From NCBI GenBank assembly GCA_000513055.1, contig AZYB01000007.1, positions 1 through 40,932 of the forward strand: a stretch of DNA of 40,932 nt, read 5' to 3'. Numbering within the stretch: position 1 is the first letter of the stretch; every line of letters starts with the position of its first letter. Of the stretch, positions 26,446 to 36,884 are shown piece by piece. Made by a program: the position numbers and the translations under genes. The stretch comes from an alpha proteobacterium SCGC AAA288-N07. GTDB lineage: Bacteria; Pseudomonadota; Alphaproteobacteria; Pelagibacterales; Pelagibacteraceae. The notes under the pieces were generated by a model. That model ran no database searches. It was not told the origin of the DNA and saw only the letters and a program-made list of their open reading frames with translations.

Positions 26446-27684
26446 ATGGATATAAAAAAATTTAACAATTATTTCTTTATATATTTATTCTTATTATTTA
26501 TTTTTGGAATTTTTTGGTTACATACAAAACATCTTGTTGGGAATGATTCAACAATTTCAGAATGGATTATAAATTATCAAGGTGGTTTTATAAAAAGGGG
26601 CTTGATTGGAGAAATATGCTTTCAGATAGCTAAACACTTTGATCTAAGTCTTAGGTTTGTAATATTTTTATTTCAATCTTTTATATATTCAATTTTTCTA
26701 ATTCTAATCTATAGATTTTTTAGAAATATACCCACAAATTTAGTTATTGTATTGTCAATATTTACACCAATTTTTTTATTATATCCAATTGCCGAAGTTG
26801 AGGTATTGGCTAGAAAAGAAACATTCTTATTTATTAGTCTATTACTATTTTTAAACATATCAAATTCTGATTATTCAAATAATCTTCCTGTTTACTATGT
26901 TTTTTTTGTTTTACCTATTATTTGTTTAATTTGGGAACCAGTAGTATTTTTTTTTCCTTTCATAGTATCGGTTTTGATAATTAAACTGAGAAATGATAAA
27001 ATCATAAAGCTCTTAGGTAAAATAATAATATGTTTTATTCCTACATTGGTAGTATCAGTAATAATTGCAATAAATCCTTTAACTCCGGAAAATCATTTGA
27101 TCATGGAAAATTCATTAAAAGAAAATTTTGGTCAAGATTGTTATATGTCATGCGGTTTGTTGCTATCTAAATCATCAATTATTTCACAATTTAGAGGATC
27201 TTATGAATTGTATACGTTACATCCAGAAGTTATTTTAAGATATTTTCTAATAATATTAGTTGGTTTTGGGCCGATCTTTTTATTAAGTTTTAATTCAAAA
27301 TTAAAAATTAAAATATTATTTTTTAAACATTTTGAAAATTTATTTTATCCTATTTTATTATTGTTAAGTCCGGTTTTAATTCTATTTGCTATGGGCGTTG
27401 ATTGGGGCAGATGGGTCAACATTAGCTATACATTTACAGTACTTTTTTATTTTTATTTATTGAAAAATAATTTGCTAGAAATTAATTTAAATAAAATAGC
27501 AAAAAAAATATCTTTTTTTGACAAAAAGAAATTTTTGCTCATTTTTTGCTTTATTATTTATGCTTTTGGATGGAACCCCCAAAACGTCATAACGGGGGAT
27601 GTTTCTTCTTTTCCAGGATATAGAATACCTTATAAATCAGTTAAAATGTTATACTATCAAATTAAAATTAAAAAAAATAATTAA
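26446..27684 (+). CDS. Multi-pass membrane protein of unknown function in glycan cluster
   Basis: 412 aa, mostly hydrophobic; NDSTISEWIINYQGGFIKRGLIGEICF near the N-terminus; next to GT2 gene. Confidence 0.6.
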   Translation: MDIKKFNNYFFIYLFLLFIFGIFWLHTKHLVGNDSTISEWIINYQGGFIKRGLIGEICFQIAKHFDLSLRFVIFLFQSFIYSIFLILIYRFFRNIPTNLVIVLSIFTPIFLLYPIAEVEVLARKETFLFISLLLFLNISNSDYSNNLPVYYVFFVLPIICLIWEPVVFFFPFIVSVLIIKLRNDKIIKLLGKIIICFIPTLVVSVIIAINPLTPENHLIMENSLKENFGQDCYMSCGLLLSKSSIISQFRGSYELYTLHPEVILRYFLIILVGFGPIFLLSFNSKLKIKILFFKHFENLFYPILLLLSPVLILFAMGVDWGRWVNISYTFTVLFYFYLLKNNLLEINLNKIAKKISFFDKKKFLLIFCFIIYAFGWNPQNVITGDVSSFPGYRIPYKSVKMLYYQIKIKKNN

Positions 27685-27704
27685 ATAAATTTTCTGTCAA
27701 ATTT

Positions 27705-28415
27705 ATGACGAAAAATAAAATATTGATTTTTTCTGCGACTTATAATGAAGTCGGAAATATTGAAAATTTTCTTAAAGCAATTGAGGAATTAAATTTAGCG
27801 TTAGATATATTGTTGATTGATGATAATTCTCCAGACAAAACATGGGAAAAAATTCAAGAATATTCCAAAAACAAAAAAAATATTCATCTAATTATCAGAA
27901 ATAAAAAAGAAGGTTTGGATACAGCTCACAAAATTGCTTACGAATACAGTATTAAAAATAATTATGATTTGTTGATCACTTTAGATGCCGATATGTCACA
28001 TGATCCCAAAATAATTCCAAAATTTATTAATGAATCAAAAACAAATGCTTTTACAGTGGGTTCAAGATATATGAAAGGTAGTAAATGTGAATTGCGTGGA
28101 TTTAGATTATTTTTAAGTTACTTTGGAAATAGATTTATTAAATTTATATTTGGTATTGATTGTACTGAATTTACCACTTCATATAGAGGGTTTAATATTA
28201 AAAAACTTAATAATTTCACTCTAAAAGATGTAAATGCTAAAGGGTATAGTTTCTTTATGGAAACTATACTTCAAATTCATAGAAAAGGTATATTTATAAA
28301 TCAAATTCCAATTCATTTTGTAGATAGAAAAAAAGGTAAATCAAAAATTCCTAAAATAGAAATATTTAGAACTTTCTATAATATTTTAAGATTAAAATTT
28401 AGAAGTAAGTTGTAA
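27705..28415 (+). CDS. Glycosyltransferase family 2 (polyprenyl-phosphate mannosyltransferase-like)
   Basis: FSATYNEVGNIENFLKAI, DILLIDDNSPDKTWE, LDADMSHDPKIIP, GSRYMKGSK, TSYRGFNIK. Confidence 0.9.
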   Translation: MTKNKILIFSATYNEVGNIENFLKAIEELNLALDILLIDDNSPDKTWEKIQEYSKNKKNIHLIIRNKKEGLDTAHKIAYEYSIKNNYDLLITLDADMSHDPKIIPKFINESKTNAFTVGSRYMKGSKCELRGFRLFLSYFGNRFIKFIFGIDCTEFTTSYRGFNIKKLNNFTLKDVNAKGYSFFMETILQIHRKGIFINQIPIHFVDRKKGKSKIPKIEIFRTFYNILRLKFRSKL

Positions 28416-28428
28416 TCTATAGTTTTAA

Positions 28429-29154
28429 CTATTCCTTAAAATAAATTCTCTTAATTACAAATCCTATTATTAAAAGAATAAAAAAACAAACTATTGGAAC
28501 ATAAATATCAGGAGAAAAAATAACTTTGGCAATACTAATTTGAGCATTTTGATCTATAATACTTTCTATACCACTTCCTATAGATACAGTAACAAACATG
28601 GATGGCATGCTTCCAAGAAAAGTTGCAATAATATAATTTTTCATGGACATATTAAATAATATTGGCAAAGTATTTTGTACTGCATAAGGAGTTCCTCCCC
28701 CTCCAATAAATCTATAAAACATAAAATAGATAAGTTCGTTTTTATTAAAAAATTTTTTTAATTTTGAAAATTTTGGAGCTAATTTTTCCTGGATAATATC
28801 ACGAAAAAATAATCCGACTAGAAAATATAACATTGCCGCTCCTATTGTTGTAGAAGTAAGTATAATTAATATTCCCCACCACTTACCAAAAACAAAACCC
28901 GAAAATATTAAAAGTGGCATAGCAAAACCAAGCATCAATACCCAAATAATGGAAAAAATAAAAAAAAGGCTAGTTAGAGTTATAAAATTTTCACTTTTGT
29001 ATTCTAAAATTGTATTTTTGTTTAATTTTATAAATTCGTAACTAAAGAAATCTGAAATGTTATAATTTGTTAAAAGGAATGTAATTCCCGCTATTAACAA
29101 TAATAAATAAATGGATCCTACGATCCATTTAATGTTTAATAATTTTGAGTTCAT
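28429..29154 (-). CDS. TVP38/TMEM64 (VTT-domain) family membrane protein
   Basis: FAMPLLIFSGFVFGKWWGILIILTSTTIGAAMLYFLVGLFFRD, YRFIGGGGTPYAVQNTLPILFNM. Confidence 0.8.
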   Translation of the reverse strand: MNSKLLNIKWIVGSIYLLLLIAGITFLLTNYNISDFFSYEFIKLNKNTILEYKSENFITLTSLFFIFSIIWVLMLGFAMPLLIFSGFVFGKWWGILIILTSTTIGAAMLYFLVGLFFRDIIQEKLAPKFSKLKKFFNKNELIYFMFYRFIGGGGTPYAVQNTLPILFNMSMKNYIIATFLGSMPSMFVTVSIGSGIESIIDQNAQISIAKVIFSPDIYVPIVCFFILLIIGFVIKRIYFKE

Positions 29155-29232
29155 AAATAAATTTTTGACTGTACATATTAAGTCTTATTACCTATAAATA
29201 TCAAAAATTTCGCAAAGAACTATACAAATTTT

Positions 29233-29367
29233 ATGAAAAGAACATATCAGCCAAGTCGTCTTGTTAGAAAAAGAAGGCATGGATTTAGATCTAGAATGAG
29301 AAAAAAAAGTGGAAGAAAAACCATTTCTAGAAGAAGATCAAAGGGCAGAATAAGATTATCTACATAA
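29233..29367 (+). CDS. rpmH: 50S ribosomal protein L34
   Basis: [44 protein letters not shown]; absent from the ORF track because of length. Confidence 0.97.
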   Translation: MKRTYQPSRLVRKRRHGFRSRMRKKSGRKTISRRRSKGRIRLST

Positions 29368-29372
29368 TATTA

Positions 29373-29729
29373 ATGATTAAATTGAAAAACCTAAAATCTG
29401 ATTTTCAATTTAAAAGATTATTGGGTCAAAAAAAATTTCATACCAACTATTTTTCAGTCTATTTTGGTAAAAATTCAACAAAAGAAAATAACAAAAAACT
29501 AAACATAAGCTTCATAATGAAAAAAAAAATAGGTAACGCTGTAGTTAGAAATAAAATCAAAAGAAGATTACGATCGGCAATTCAAAAAAAATTGCAAAAT
29601 AAAAAAATTATAGACACCAATTATTCTTATATAATTTTTGGAAAATCAAAAGCTTTTACTGAAAAATATTCTCTTATTTCTAATGAATTAGATAAAACTT
29701 TTTTTAAAATCAATCAAATAAATAATTAA
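29373..29729 (+). CDS. rnpA: Ribonuclease P protein component
   Basis: NAVVRNKIKRRLRSAIQKK signature; between rpmH and yidD. Confidence 0.93.
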   Translation: MIKLKNLKSDFQFKRLLGQKKFHTNYFSVYFGKNSTKENNKKLNISFIMKKKIGNAVVRNKIKRRLRSAIQKKLQNKKIIDTNYSYIIFGKSKAFTEKYSLISNELDKTFFKINQINN

Positions 29730-29730
29730 A

Positions 29731-29988
29731 ATGAAGTTTGTTAATTTAATTTTAATTTCGATAATAAAACTTTACAAATATTTTATATCTCCCTGCATCG
29801 GACCAAACTGTAGATACTTACCAACTTGTTCTGATTATTTTATTGATTGTATTAAATTAAATGGTGGGTTCAAAGGATGCATATTAGGAGTAAAAAGAAT
29901 TTTGAGGTGCCATCCGATTAAATTTTTAGGAGGAAGTGATGGATTTGACCCTGCACCAAATTTAAATACAAAGAGAGAAGAAAAATAA
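29731..29988 (+). CDS. yidD: Membrane protein insertion efficiency factor YidD
   Basis: YKYFISPCIGPNCRYLPTCSDYFIDCIKLNGGFKGCILGVKRILRCHP. Confidence 0.95.
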   Translation: MKFVNLILISIIKLYKYFISPCIGPNCRYLPTCSDYFIDCIKLNGGFKGCILGVKRILRCHPIKFLGGSDGFDPAPNLNTKREEK

Positions 29989-29989
29989 T

Positions 29990-31675
29990 ATGGAAGGTAA
30001 AAATCTTATTTTAGCAATTTCTTTATCTGCATTAGTATTGATAATGTGGTCAATATTTTTTGCCCCACCTCCTCCAACAATTGATAAGGAACAAAATAAA
30101 ATAGAAAAAACTCAAAAAAAAGATGACGAAATATCTTCTCCTTCTATAGATACCAAAAAAGAAACAGTCACCTTAACAAGAGCAAAATCTTTAAAATCTA
30201 CAAAAAGAATTTCTATTAAAAATGAAAATATATCTGGATCCATTTCATTAACGGGTGGAATTATAGATGATATAACTTTTAAGAATTATAACCAAAAGTT
30301 AAATTCTGAAGAAAAAGTAATTTTACTAAATCCAAATACTTCTGAAGATGGTTACTATATTGAAACTGGATGGGCTTCTACTAACAAAGATATGGATTTG
30401 CCAAACAATAAAACAGAATGGTCCATAGTTGGTAATTCCAAACTAACTCCAAATAATCCGGTTACTCTTAAATGGACAAATAATAATGGAATTATATTTC
30501 AAAAAACTATTGAATTAGATGAAAAATTTTTATTTAAAATAAATCAAAAAATTAAAAATGGTGGAAATAATAATTATGATTTTTATCCGTATGCACAAAT
30601 TGTAAGAAATAAGAAACCCGAAGTATTAGGGTTCTATATACTTCATGAGGGCTTCATTGGTGTATTCGATGAAGAACTTAAAGAAGAAGATTATAAAGAT
30701 ATAGAAGAAAAAAAATTTACAGCAAATTCTTCTTCTGGTTGGCTAGGTATAACCGATAAGTATTGGATTACAGCCATTGTTCCAGAAAAAAACAAGAATT
30801 TTAAGTCAGAATTTATTCACGATAAAAATTACAGAGCCAACTTTATCCAGACCGAACCAATCCAAAGCTCACCAAATCAAACAATTTCAAGTGAGATAAG
30901 AGTTTTTACTGCTGCTAAAGAAGTGGCTGTAATTGATGGATACGCTAAAAATGAAGAAATAGAAAAGTTTGATTTAACTATAGATTGGGGTTGGTTTTAT
31001 TTTTTTACTAAACCTTTGTTTTTTGTAGCAGACTATTTTTTCAAACTTACAGGAAACTTCGGCATAGCAATAATTTTGATAACTGCTTGTATAAGATTAA
31101 TATTTTTCCCCTTGGCAAATTATTCATTTAGGTCAATGGCAAAAATGAAAGTTTTGCAACCAGAAATGGTAAGACTAAAAGAACTACACAAAGACGATAA
31201 AGTAAAACTTCAGCAAGAAATGATGGCTTTATATAAGAGGGAAAAAGTTAACCCAATTTCAGGATGTCTTCCAGTTTTAATACAAATTCCATTTTTCTTC
31301 GCAATTTATAAAATGTTGTTTGTAACAATCGAGATGAGACAGCAGCCTTTTTTTGGATGGATACAAGATCTTTCTGCGAGGGACCCGACCTCGATATTTA
31401 ATTTATTTGGATTGATTCCTTGGGATCCACCAACGTTTTTAATGATTGGAGTCTGGCCTATTTTGATGGGTGTGACTATGTACATTCAACAAAAACTCAA
31501 TCCAACGCCTCCTGATCCAGTGCAGGCAAAGATTTTTATGTTCTTTCCATTATTTTTAACAATTATCTTGGCTCCATTTCCTTCGGGTTTGGTTGTTTAT
31601 TGGACCATAAATAATATTTTAACTATGGCTCAGCAGTGGGTAATAATAAAAAGAACTAAGGTTAAAACTGTTTAA
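29990..31675 (+). CDS. yidC: Membrane protein insertase YidC
   Basis: FGIAIILITACIRLIFFPLANYSFRSMAKMK, VNPISGCLPVLIQIPFFFAIYKML, PSGLVVYWTINNILTMAQQWVI. Confidence 0.96.
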   Translation: MEGKNLILAISLSALVLIMWSIFFAPPPPTIDKEQNKIEKTQKKDDEISSPSIDTKKETVTLTRAKSLKSTKRISIKNENISGSISLTGGIIDDITFKNYNQKLNSEEKVILLNPNTSEDGYYIETGWASTNKDMDLPNNKTEWSIVGNSKLTPNNPVTLKWTNNNGIIFQKTIELDEKFLFKINQKIKNGGNNNYDFYPYAQIVRNKKPEVLGFYILHEGFIGVFDEELKEEDYKDIEEKKFTANSSSGWLGITDKYWITAIVPEKNKNFKSEFIHDKNYRANFIQTEPIQSSPNQTISSEIRVFTAAKEVAVIDGYAKNEEIEKFDLTIDWGWFYFFTKPLFFVADYFFKLTGNFGIAIILITACIRLIFFPLANYSFRSMAKMKVLQPEMVRLKELHKDDKVKLQQEMMALYKREKVNPISGCLPVLIQIPFFFAIYKMLFVTIEMRQQPFFGWIQDLSARDPTSIFNLFGLIPWDPPTFLMIGVWPILMGVTMYIQQKLNPTPPDPVQAKIFMFFPLFLTIILAPFPSGLVVYWTINNILTMAQQWVIIKRTKVKTV

Positions 31676-31678
31676 ATA

Positions 31679-32551
31679 ATGCTATCTGTTAAAAATTTAG
31701 ATAATCAAATAGAACAATTGTGGCCCGACAATGGTCCTTCAACAAAAGAAATTTCAAAATATTTAAAAAAATATCAGAATGAAAAAATAGTTATAAAGTG
31801 TGGAGGAAAAGTTCTTCTAGATCCAATTCTATTGGATGGCATGATTGGAGATATAGCCATTTTGAAAAAACTAGGCTTAACCCCCATTCTGGTACATGGC
31901 GGTGGCCTTGGTATAAAGAAAAAATTGGATGAATTAAATATTGAAAGCAGGTTTATCATGGGGCTAAGAGTAACTGATAAAAAAATGATAAAAGTTGTTG
32001 AAGAAATAATGATTGAATTTAACAAAGAAATTATTAAAGCCTTAGAAAAAAAATCTTGCAAAGCAAGATCTATAACAATTAAAGAAAATAATATAATTTA
32101 TGTTGAACAGGAAAATAAAGAACTGGGATACGTTGGAAAACCAGTAAAAGTAAATACTGACTTGTTAAATGATATAATTCAAAAAGATTTTATTCCAATT
32201 GTAACACCAATGGGTTTGGATCAAAAAGGACAAGCATATAACATTAATGCTGATACAACCGCAGGTGCTTTGGCAAGAAGTCTTAAATCAAGAAGATTAT
32301 TGTTAGCAACAGATGTTGAAGGAGTTCTTGATAAAAATGAAAAATTAATTTCTGAAATTAGATCACATGAAGTTGAAAAGTTAATTAACGATCAAACGAT
32401 TCATGGTGGAATGATACCAAAAATCAAAACTTGCATTGAAGCTGTAAATAATAGTGTAAGAGGTGTTGTAATAATTGACGGCAGAAAACCACATTCTATT
32501 CTTTTCGAACTATTTTCAGATCTAGGTGCAGGAACTCTTATAAGAAAATGA
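31679..32551 (+). CDS. argB: Acetylglutamate kinase
   Basis: IVIKCGGKVLLD, LTPILVHGGGLGIKKKLDEL, NINADTTAGALARSL, LATDVEGVLD. Confidence 0.95.
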   Translation: MLSVKNLDNQIEQLWPDNGPSTKEISKYLKKYQNEKIVIKCGGKVLLDPILLDGMIGDIAILKKLGLTPILVHGGGLGIKKKLDELNIESRFIMGLRVTDKKMIKVVEEIMIEFNKEIIKALEKKSCKARSITIKENNIIYVEQENKELGYVGKPVKVNTDLLNDIIQKDFIPIVTPMGLDQKGQAYNINADTTAGALARSLKSRRLLLATDVEGVLDKNEKLISEIRSHEVEKLINDQTIHGGMIPKIKTCIEAVNNSVRGVVIIDGRKPHSILFELFSDLGAGTLIRK

Positions 32552-33219
32552 AAGAACTTAAATCGATCAAGTATTGGATCTTTGATCTTGATAATACATT
32601 ATATTCTGGAAAAACCAGAGTTTTTGAGCAGGTTGATAAAAAAATGTCAGAGTATATATCTAAAAAACTTAATGTAAGCACAGCTGAAGCAAAAGAAATT
32701 CAAAAAAATTATTTTCACGAATATAATACTACTTTGAATGGAATGATTAAAAATCACAAGATTGATGCAGATGAATTTTTAGAATTTGTTCATAACATTG
32801 ATATTGATTTTCTTAAAAAGGATCTAATACTCGGTGAAGAATTAAAAAAACTTGATGGAAAAAAAATTATATTTACCAACGGTTCCAAAAAACATGCACT
32901 TAATGTGACGGAACGAATTGGAATTGATCATTATTTTGATGATATCTTTGATATTATTGATTGTGAGTTTGTGCCGAAACCCGCAATCCAGCCCTATAAA
33001 AAGTTAGTAGAAAAACATAAAATTGACCCAAAATTATGCGGATTTGTTGAGGATATTGCAAGAAATTTAAAACCAGCATATGAAATGGGCATGAAAACAG
33101 TTTGGATTGAAAATGACGAGCCTTGGGCAAAAAAATTTTCTGATGGTGATTTTATTGATTTCAAAACGAATAACTTATCTGAATTTTTAAAACAAATTAA
33201 TTTATTGAAAGCTGCATAA
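32548..33219 (+). CDS. HAD-superfamily pyrimidine 5'-nucleotidase-like hydrolase
   Basis: [57 protein letters not shown]. Confidence 0.85.
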   Translation: MKELKSIKYWIFDLDNTLYSGKTRVFEQVDKKMSEYISKKLNVSTAEAKEIQKNYFHEYNTTLNGMIKNHKIDADEFLEFVHNIDIDFLKKDLILGEELKKLDGKKIIFTNGSKKHALNVTERIGIDHYFDDIFDIIDCEFVPKPAIQPYKKLVEKHKIDPKLCGFVEDIARNLKPAYEMGMKTVWIENDEPWAKKFSDGDFIDFKTNNLSEFLKQINLLKAA

Positions 33220-34046
33220 TGAATACAAAATCTTTTGAAAAAATAATTAACGAAGCCTGGAAAAATAGAAATCAAGTAAATAGCAAATCTGGAAAAAAAA
33301 TTATTAAAGCTATAGATGAAACAATTGAGCTTTTGGATGAGGGAAAAATCAGAGTAGCTGAAAAAAAGAACAATCAATGGATAGTTAATCAATGGATTAA
33401 AAAAGCAATTCTTCTTAGTTTTAGAACGAATGAAATGAAAAAACTTAAAGGTCCTTATGGTACATGGTTTGATAAAGTCGAGGGAAAAACAACAGATTGG
33501 GACAGAAAAAAATTTATTAAAGCTGGTTTTAGAAGTGTGCCCAATGGTGTAATCAGAAAAGGTTCCTATATTGCGAAAAATGCTGTTCTGATGCCATCAT
33601 TTATAAATTTAGGAGCCTATGTCGATGAAGGAACAATGATTGATACGTGGGCTTCGGTTGGATCATGTGCTCAAGTTGGAAAAAATTGTCATATCTCCGG
33701 GGGAGCTGGAATTGGTGGTGTATTAGAACCCATGCAGGCAAATCCTACCATTATTGAAGATAATTGTTTTGTTGGTGCACGTTCAGAAGTTGTGGAAGGT
33801 GTTATTGTTGGAGAAGGATCTGTTTTATCAATGGGCGTGTTCATAGGTAAATCCACAAAAATTGTAAACAGATCAAATGGAGAAATTTTATTTGGAAAAA
33901 TTCCACCTTATTCAGTGGTCGTTCCAGGTAGCCTGCCAAGTAAAGGTAATCCCGATGGACCTGCTTTGTATTGTGTAGTAATTATTAAACAGGTCGATGA
34001 AAAAACTAGATCAAAAACTTCAATTAACGATCTATTGAGAGAATAG
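33219..34046 (+). CDS. dapD: 2,3,4,5-tetrahydropyridine-2,6-dicarboxylate N-succinyltransferase
   Basis: [64 protein letters not shown]. Confidence 0.97.
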   Translation: MNTKSFEKIINEAWKNRNQVNSKSGKKIIKAIDETIELLDEGKIRVAEKKNNQWIVNQWIKKAILLSFRTNEMKKLKGPYGTWFDKVEGKTTDWDRKKFIKAGFRSVPNGVIRKGSYIAKNAVLMPSFINLGAYVDEGTMIDTWASVGSCAQVGKNCHISGGAGIGGVLEPMQANPTIIEDNCFVGARSEVVEGVIVGEGSVLSMGVFIGKSTKIVNRSNGEILFGKIPPYSVVVPGSLPSKGNPDGPALYCVVIIKQVDEKTRSKTSINDLLRE

Positions 34047-34049
34047 TTA

Positions 34050-35201
34050 ATGCCGATATTTAACGAATTAAAATTAGCTAAGGAGCTAATGAAGTTTCCA
34101 AGTGTTACACCCGTAGACGCTGGAACCATTAATTTTCTAGCAAGAAAATTAAGATCCCTGGGATTTAAATGTAAAATATTAGAATTTAAATCAAAAAATT
34201 CAAAACCTGTAAAAAATTTATATGCAAGACTTGGAAGTTCTAGACCCAATTTTTGTTATGCGGGTCACACAGATGTTGTGCCTCCCGGAAAATTAAGTGA
34301 TTGGACTGTCAATCCCTTCAAACCAGCAGTTAAAAAAAAACACTTGATTGGTCGCGGTGCTAATGACATGAAGGCGTCGATTGCTTGCTTTGTTGCAGCG
34401 GTAAGCAAATTTAAAAGTAAAAAATTTAAAGGCTCAATAAGTTTATTAATTACAGGTGATGAAGAAGGTATAGCAATTAACGGAACTAAAAGAGTTGTTG
34501 AATATTTAAAAAGAAAAAAAGAGAAAATTGATTTTTGCCTAGTAGGTGAACCCACCAATCAAAACAAGCTGGGAGAAATGATGAAGATTGGTAGAAGAGG
34601 AAGTATAACCGGATATCTAACAGTTTGTGGCACTCAAGGTCATGCCGCCTATCCCCATGATGCCAACAATCCTGTTCCAGTTGTGACAAAAATATTAAAT
34701 CAAATTGAAAATATAAAACTTGATAAAGGAACAAAGAACTTTCAGCCTTCAAATCTTGAAATAGTGAAAATTAATACTGACAATACTGCCGATAATGTTA
34801 TTCCTGGAGAAGTTACGGCAACTTTTAATATAAGATTCAACGATAAACATTCTTCAAATTCTTTAAAAAAGAAATTAAATAATATTTTTAGAAAAGCTTG
34901 TAGAAAAAGTAAGTGTTCTTTTAAAATTTCCTACATGGTATCAGGGGAATCGTTTATTACTGTTCCTAACAAGATAACTATAATGATTCAAAATACCATT
35001 AAAAAGATAACTAAAATAAAACCAGAACTATCAACAAGTGGTGGAACTTCAGATGCAAGATTTATAAGAAAAATATCACCATGTGTAGAATTTGGTTTGG
35101 TTGGAAAAACCATGCATAAGATTGATGAAGCGGTATCTATTTCAGATCTAAAAAAATTAACTCATATATATCGAAATATTCTAATAAATTATTTTAAATG
35201 A
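34050..35201 (+). CDS. dapE: Succinyl-diaminopimelate desuccinylase
   Basis: YAGHTDVVPPG, IGRGANDMKASIA, TGDEEG, STSGGTSDARFI; adjacent to dapD. Confidence 0.95.
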   Translation: MPIFNELKLAKELMKFPSVTPVDAGTINFLARKLRSLGFKCKILEFKSKNSKPVKNLYARLGSSRPNFCYAGHTDVVPPGKLSDWTVNPFKPAVKKKHLIGRGANDMKASIACFVAAVSKFKSKKFKGSISLLITGDEEGIAINGTKRVVEYLKRKKEKIDFCLVGEPTNQNKLGEMMKIGRRGSITGYLTVCGTQGHAAYPHDANNPVPVVTKILNQIENIKLDKGTKNFQPSNLEIVKINTDNTADNVIPGEVTATFNIRFNDKHSSNSLKKKLNNIFRKACRKSKCSFKISYMVSGESFITVPNKITIMIQNTIKKITKIKPELSTSGGTSDARFIRKISPCVEFGLVGKTMHKIDEAVSISDLKKLTHIYRNILINYFK

Positions 35202-35866
35202 TTAAAAATAAATTAAATTTTTTCTTTAAAAACCAAATTTGGCACATTGGTGGCCTAATCATTTTATATTATGTAGCTCTCCAGCTGGTTGATTTTGAAA
35301 CTGGCTCAAATGTCTTTTTTGGGATTAGTGCAAAAAATTGGTTTCTGTTTTCTATGATAACACCATTGCTTCATCAAGGTTATGTCTGGTTATGCTGGAG
35401 GTCAGAATTATGTTGGAAAACAATTAGCAGAACGATTGGCTTTAAAGCTTACGTTATAATTTTTTTCATAATTGCGATTTTAAGATTATTTTCTGTTGGA
35501 TTATGTTTTGCTGATTATGGAACTTGGTTTACCCCAGGCTGGATAGCATGGAGCGTATCCTTGTTAATTTTTATCCTATTCGTATATACAATGTATTCTG
35601 TAAAAAAATATTTTGGATTTTTGCGAGCAACTGGGATTGATCATTTTGATCCAAGCTATAAAGACATACCTTTTGAAAAAAGAGGAATTTTTAAATGGGC
35701 TCCTAACGCAATGTATACTTTTGCCATTGCCGTATTTTTTGGCTTTGCTATTTCCGCAGGATCAAAAGCAATGTTTGTATTTGCTGCTTATACTTATATT
35801 GGCGTGTGGCTACATTATTTCTGTACAGAAAAAGAAGATTTTAAAGTCATATATGGAAACAGCTAA
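35198..35866 (+). CDS. Integral membrane protein, possibly PEMT/ICMT-type methyltransferase
   Basis: Several TM segments, C-terminal YIGVWLHYFCTEKEDFKVIYGNS resembling the C-terminal signature of phospholipid/isoprenylcysteine methyltransferases. Confidence 0.5.
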   Translation: MIKNKLNFFFKNQIWHIGGLIILYYVALQLVDFETGSNVFFGISAKNWFLFSMITPLLHQGYVWLCWRSELCWKTISRTIGFKAYVIIFFIIAILRLFSVGLCFADYGTWFTPGWIAWSVSLLIFILFVYTMYSVKKYFGFLRATGIDHFDPSYKDIPFEKRGIFKWAPNAMYTFAIAVFFGFAISAGSKAMFVFAAYTYIGVWLHYFCTEKEDFKVIYGNS

Positions 35867-35893
35867 ATTGGCTTGGTAAAATAATTAATTTTT

Positions 35894-36871
35894 ATGGATG
35901 TTGTGAAAATGGTTGAGGTCACTAGAAGTGACTTTATTGAAAGTACACACAATGGTGTTGCCATATTAATTAATTCAAATGGAGAAATATTAAAGGAGTG
36001 GGGTAATTCAAATATATTAATTTATCCAAGATCAGCATTAAAACCCATTCAATCACTTAATCTTTATAAAGATGGTGTGGCCGAAGGTTTAAGTTTATCA
36101 GATGATTTTATAGCTTTGACTACAGCTTCACATCACGCAGAAAATATTCATCAAAAAATGATTAATAAATGGCTTAAAAAAATTAAATTAAAAGAAAATC
36201 ATCTTTCTTGCGGGCCTAGTTGGCCATGGAATATTAAAGATCAATTTGAGGCCCACACAAAATATAAAGTTAAAAGAAAAATTTTTCACAATTGTTCTGG
36301 AAAACATTGTGGTCATTTAGCTGTAAGTAGGTATAAAAATTTACCAATTAAAAACTACCAAAATAAAGATCATCCCATTCAAAAAGATTTGATTAAATTG
36401 ATTGAAGACTTATCAAAATATAAAATAAAAAATATAGGTGTTGATGGATGTACTTTGCCTAATCCATTAATTCCCTTAAAAAAATTTGCATTAGCCGCTG
36501 CCCAATTAGCCGATTATAAAAAACTAGGCGAACATTCTGCAATAGCTAAGAGAATTTTTGATTCCTGTATAAGATTTCCAGAAATTACGGGTGGAAGCAA
36601 AAGTACAAATTCTATTCTTACTAAACTCTCAAAAGGTAGAGCATTTTTTAAAAATGGAGCAGAAGGAGTTTTTGTAGCGATAATACCTGAAAAAAAAGCA
36701 GCTTTAGCAGTCAAAATTATTGATGGTACCACCAGAGCAGCAGAAGTAAGTATTGCGGGATTAATATCAGAGCTTAAAATAATTAATAGTTGTCAAATTG
36801 AAAAAATTAAAAAAAGACCTATAAAAAATTCCGTCGGTAAAATTATTGGGTCTATGAAGTGGATAGGTTGA
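35894..36871 (+). CDS. Asparaginase II-family protein
   Basis: VEVTRSDFIESTHNGVAIL, YPRSALKPIQSL, ALTTASHHAENIHQKMI, HNCSGKHCGHL, GVDGCTLPNP. Confidence 0.9.
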   Translation: MDVVKMVEVTRSDFIESTHNGVAILINSNGEILKEWGNSNILIYPRSALKPIQSLNLYKDGVAEGLSLSDDFIALTTASHHAENIHQKMINKWLKKIKLKENHLSCGPSWPWNIKDQFEAHTKYKVKRKIFHNCSGKHCGHLAVSRYKNLPIKNYQNKDHPIQKDLIKLIEDLSKYKIKNIGVDGCTLPNPLIPLKKFALAAAQLADYKKLGEHSAIAKRIFDSCIRFPEITGGSKSTNSILTKLSKGRAFFKNGAEGVFVAIIPEKKAALAVKIIDGTTRAAEVSIAGLISELKIINSCQIEKIKKRPIKNSVGKIIGSMKWIG

Positions 36872-36884
36872 AAGGAGAAAAATT

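Noticed and set aside
32994-33392. 132-aa minus-strand ORF across HAD/dapD
   Set aside because: Antisense shadow of two well-supported genes.
34486-34752. Minus-strand ORFs 34265-34558 and 34486-34752 inside dapE
   Set aside because: Antisense to dapE; no independent signals.
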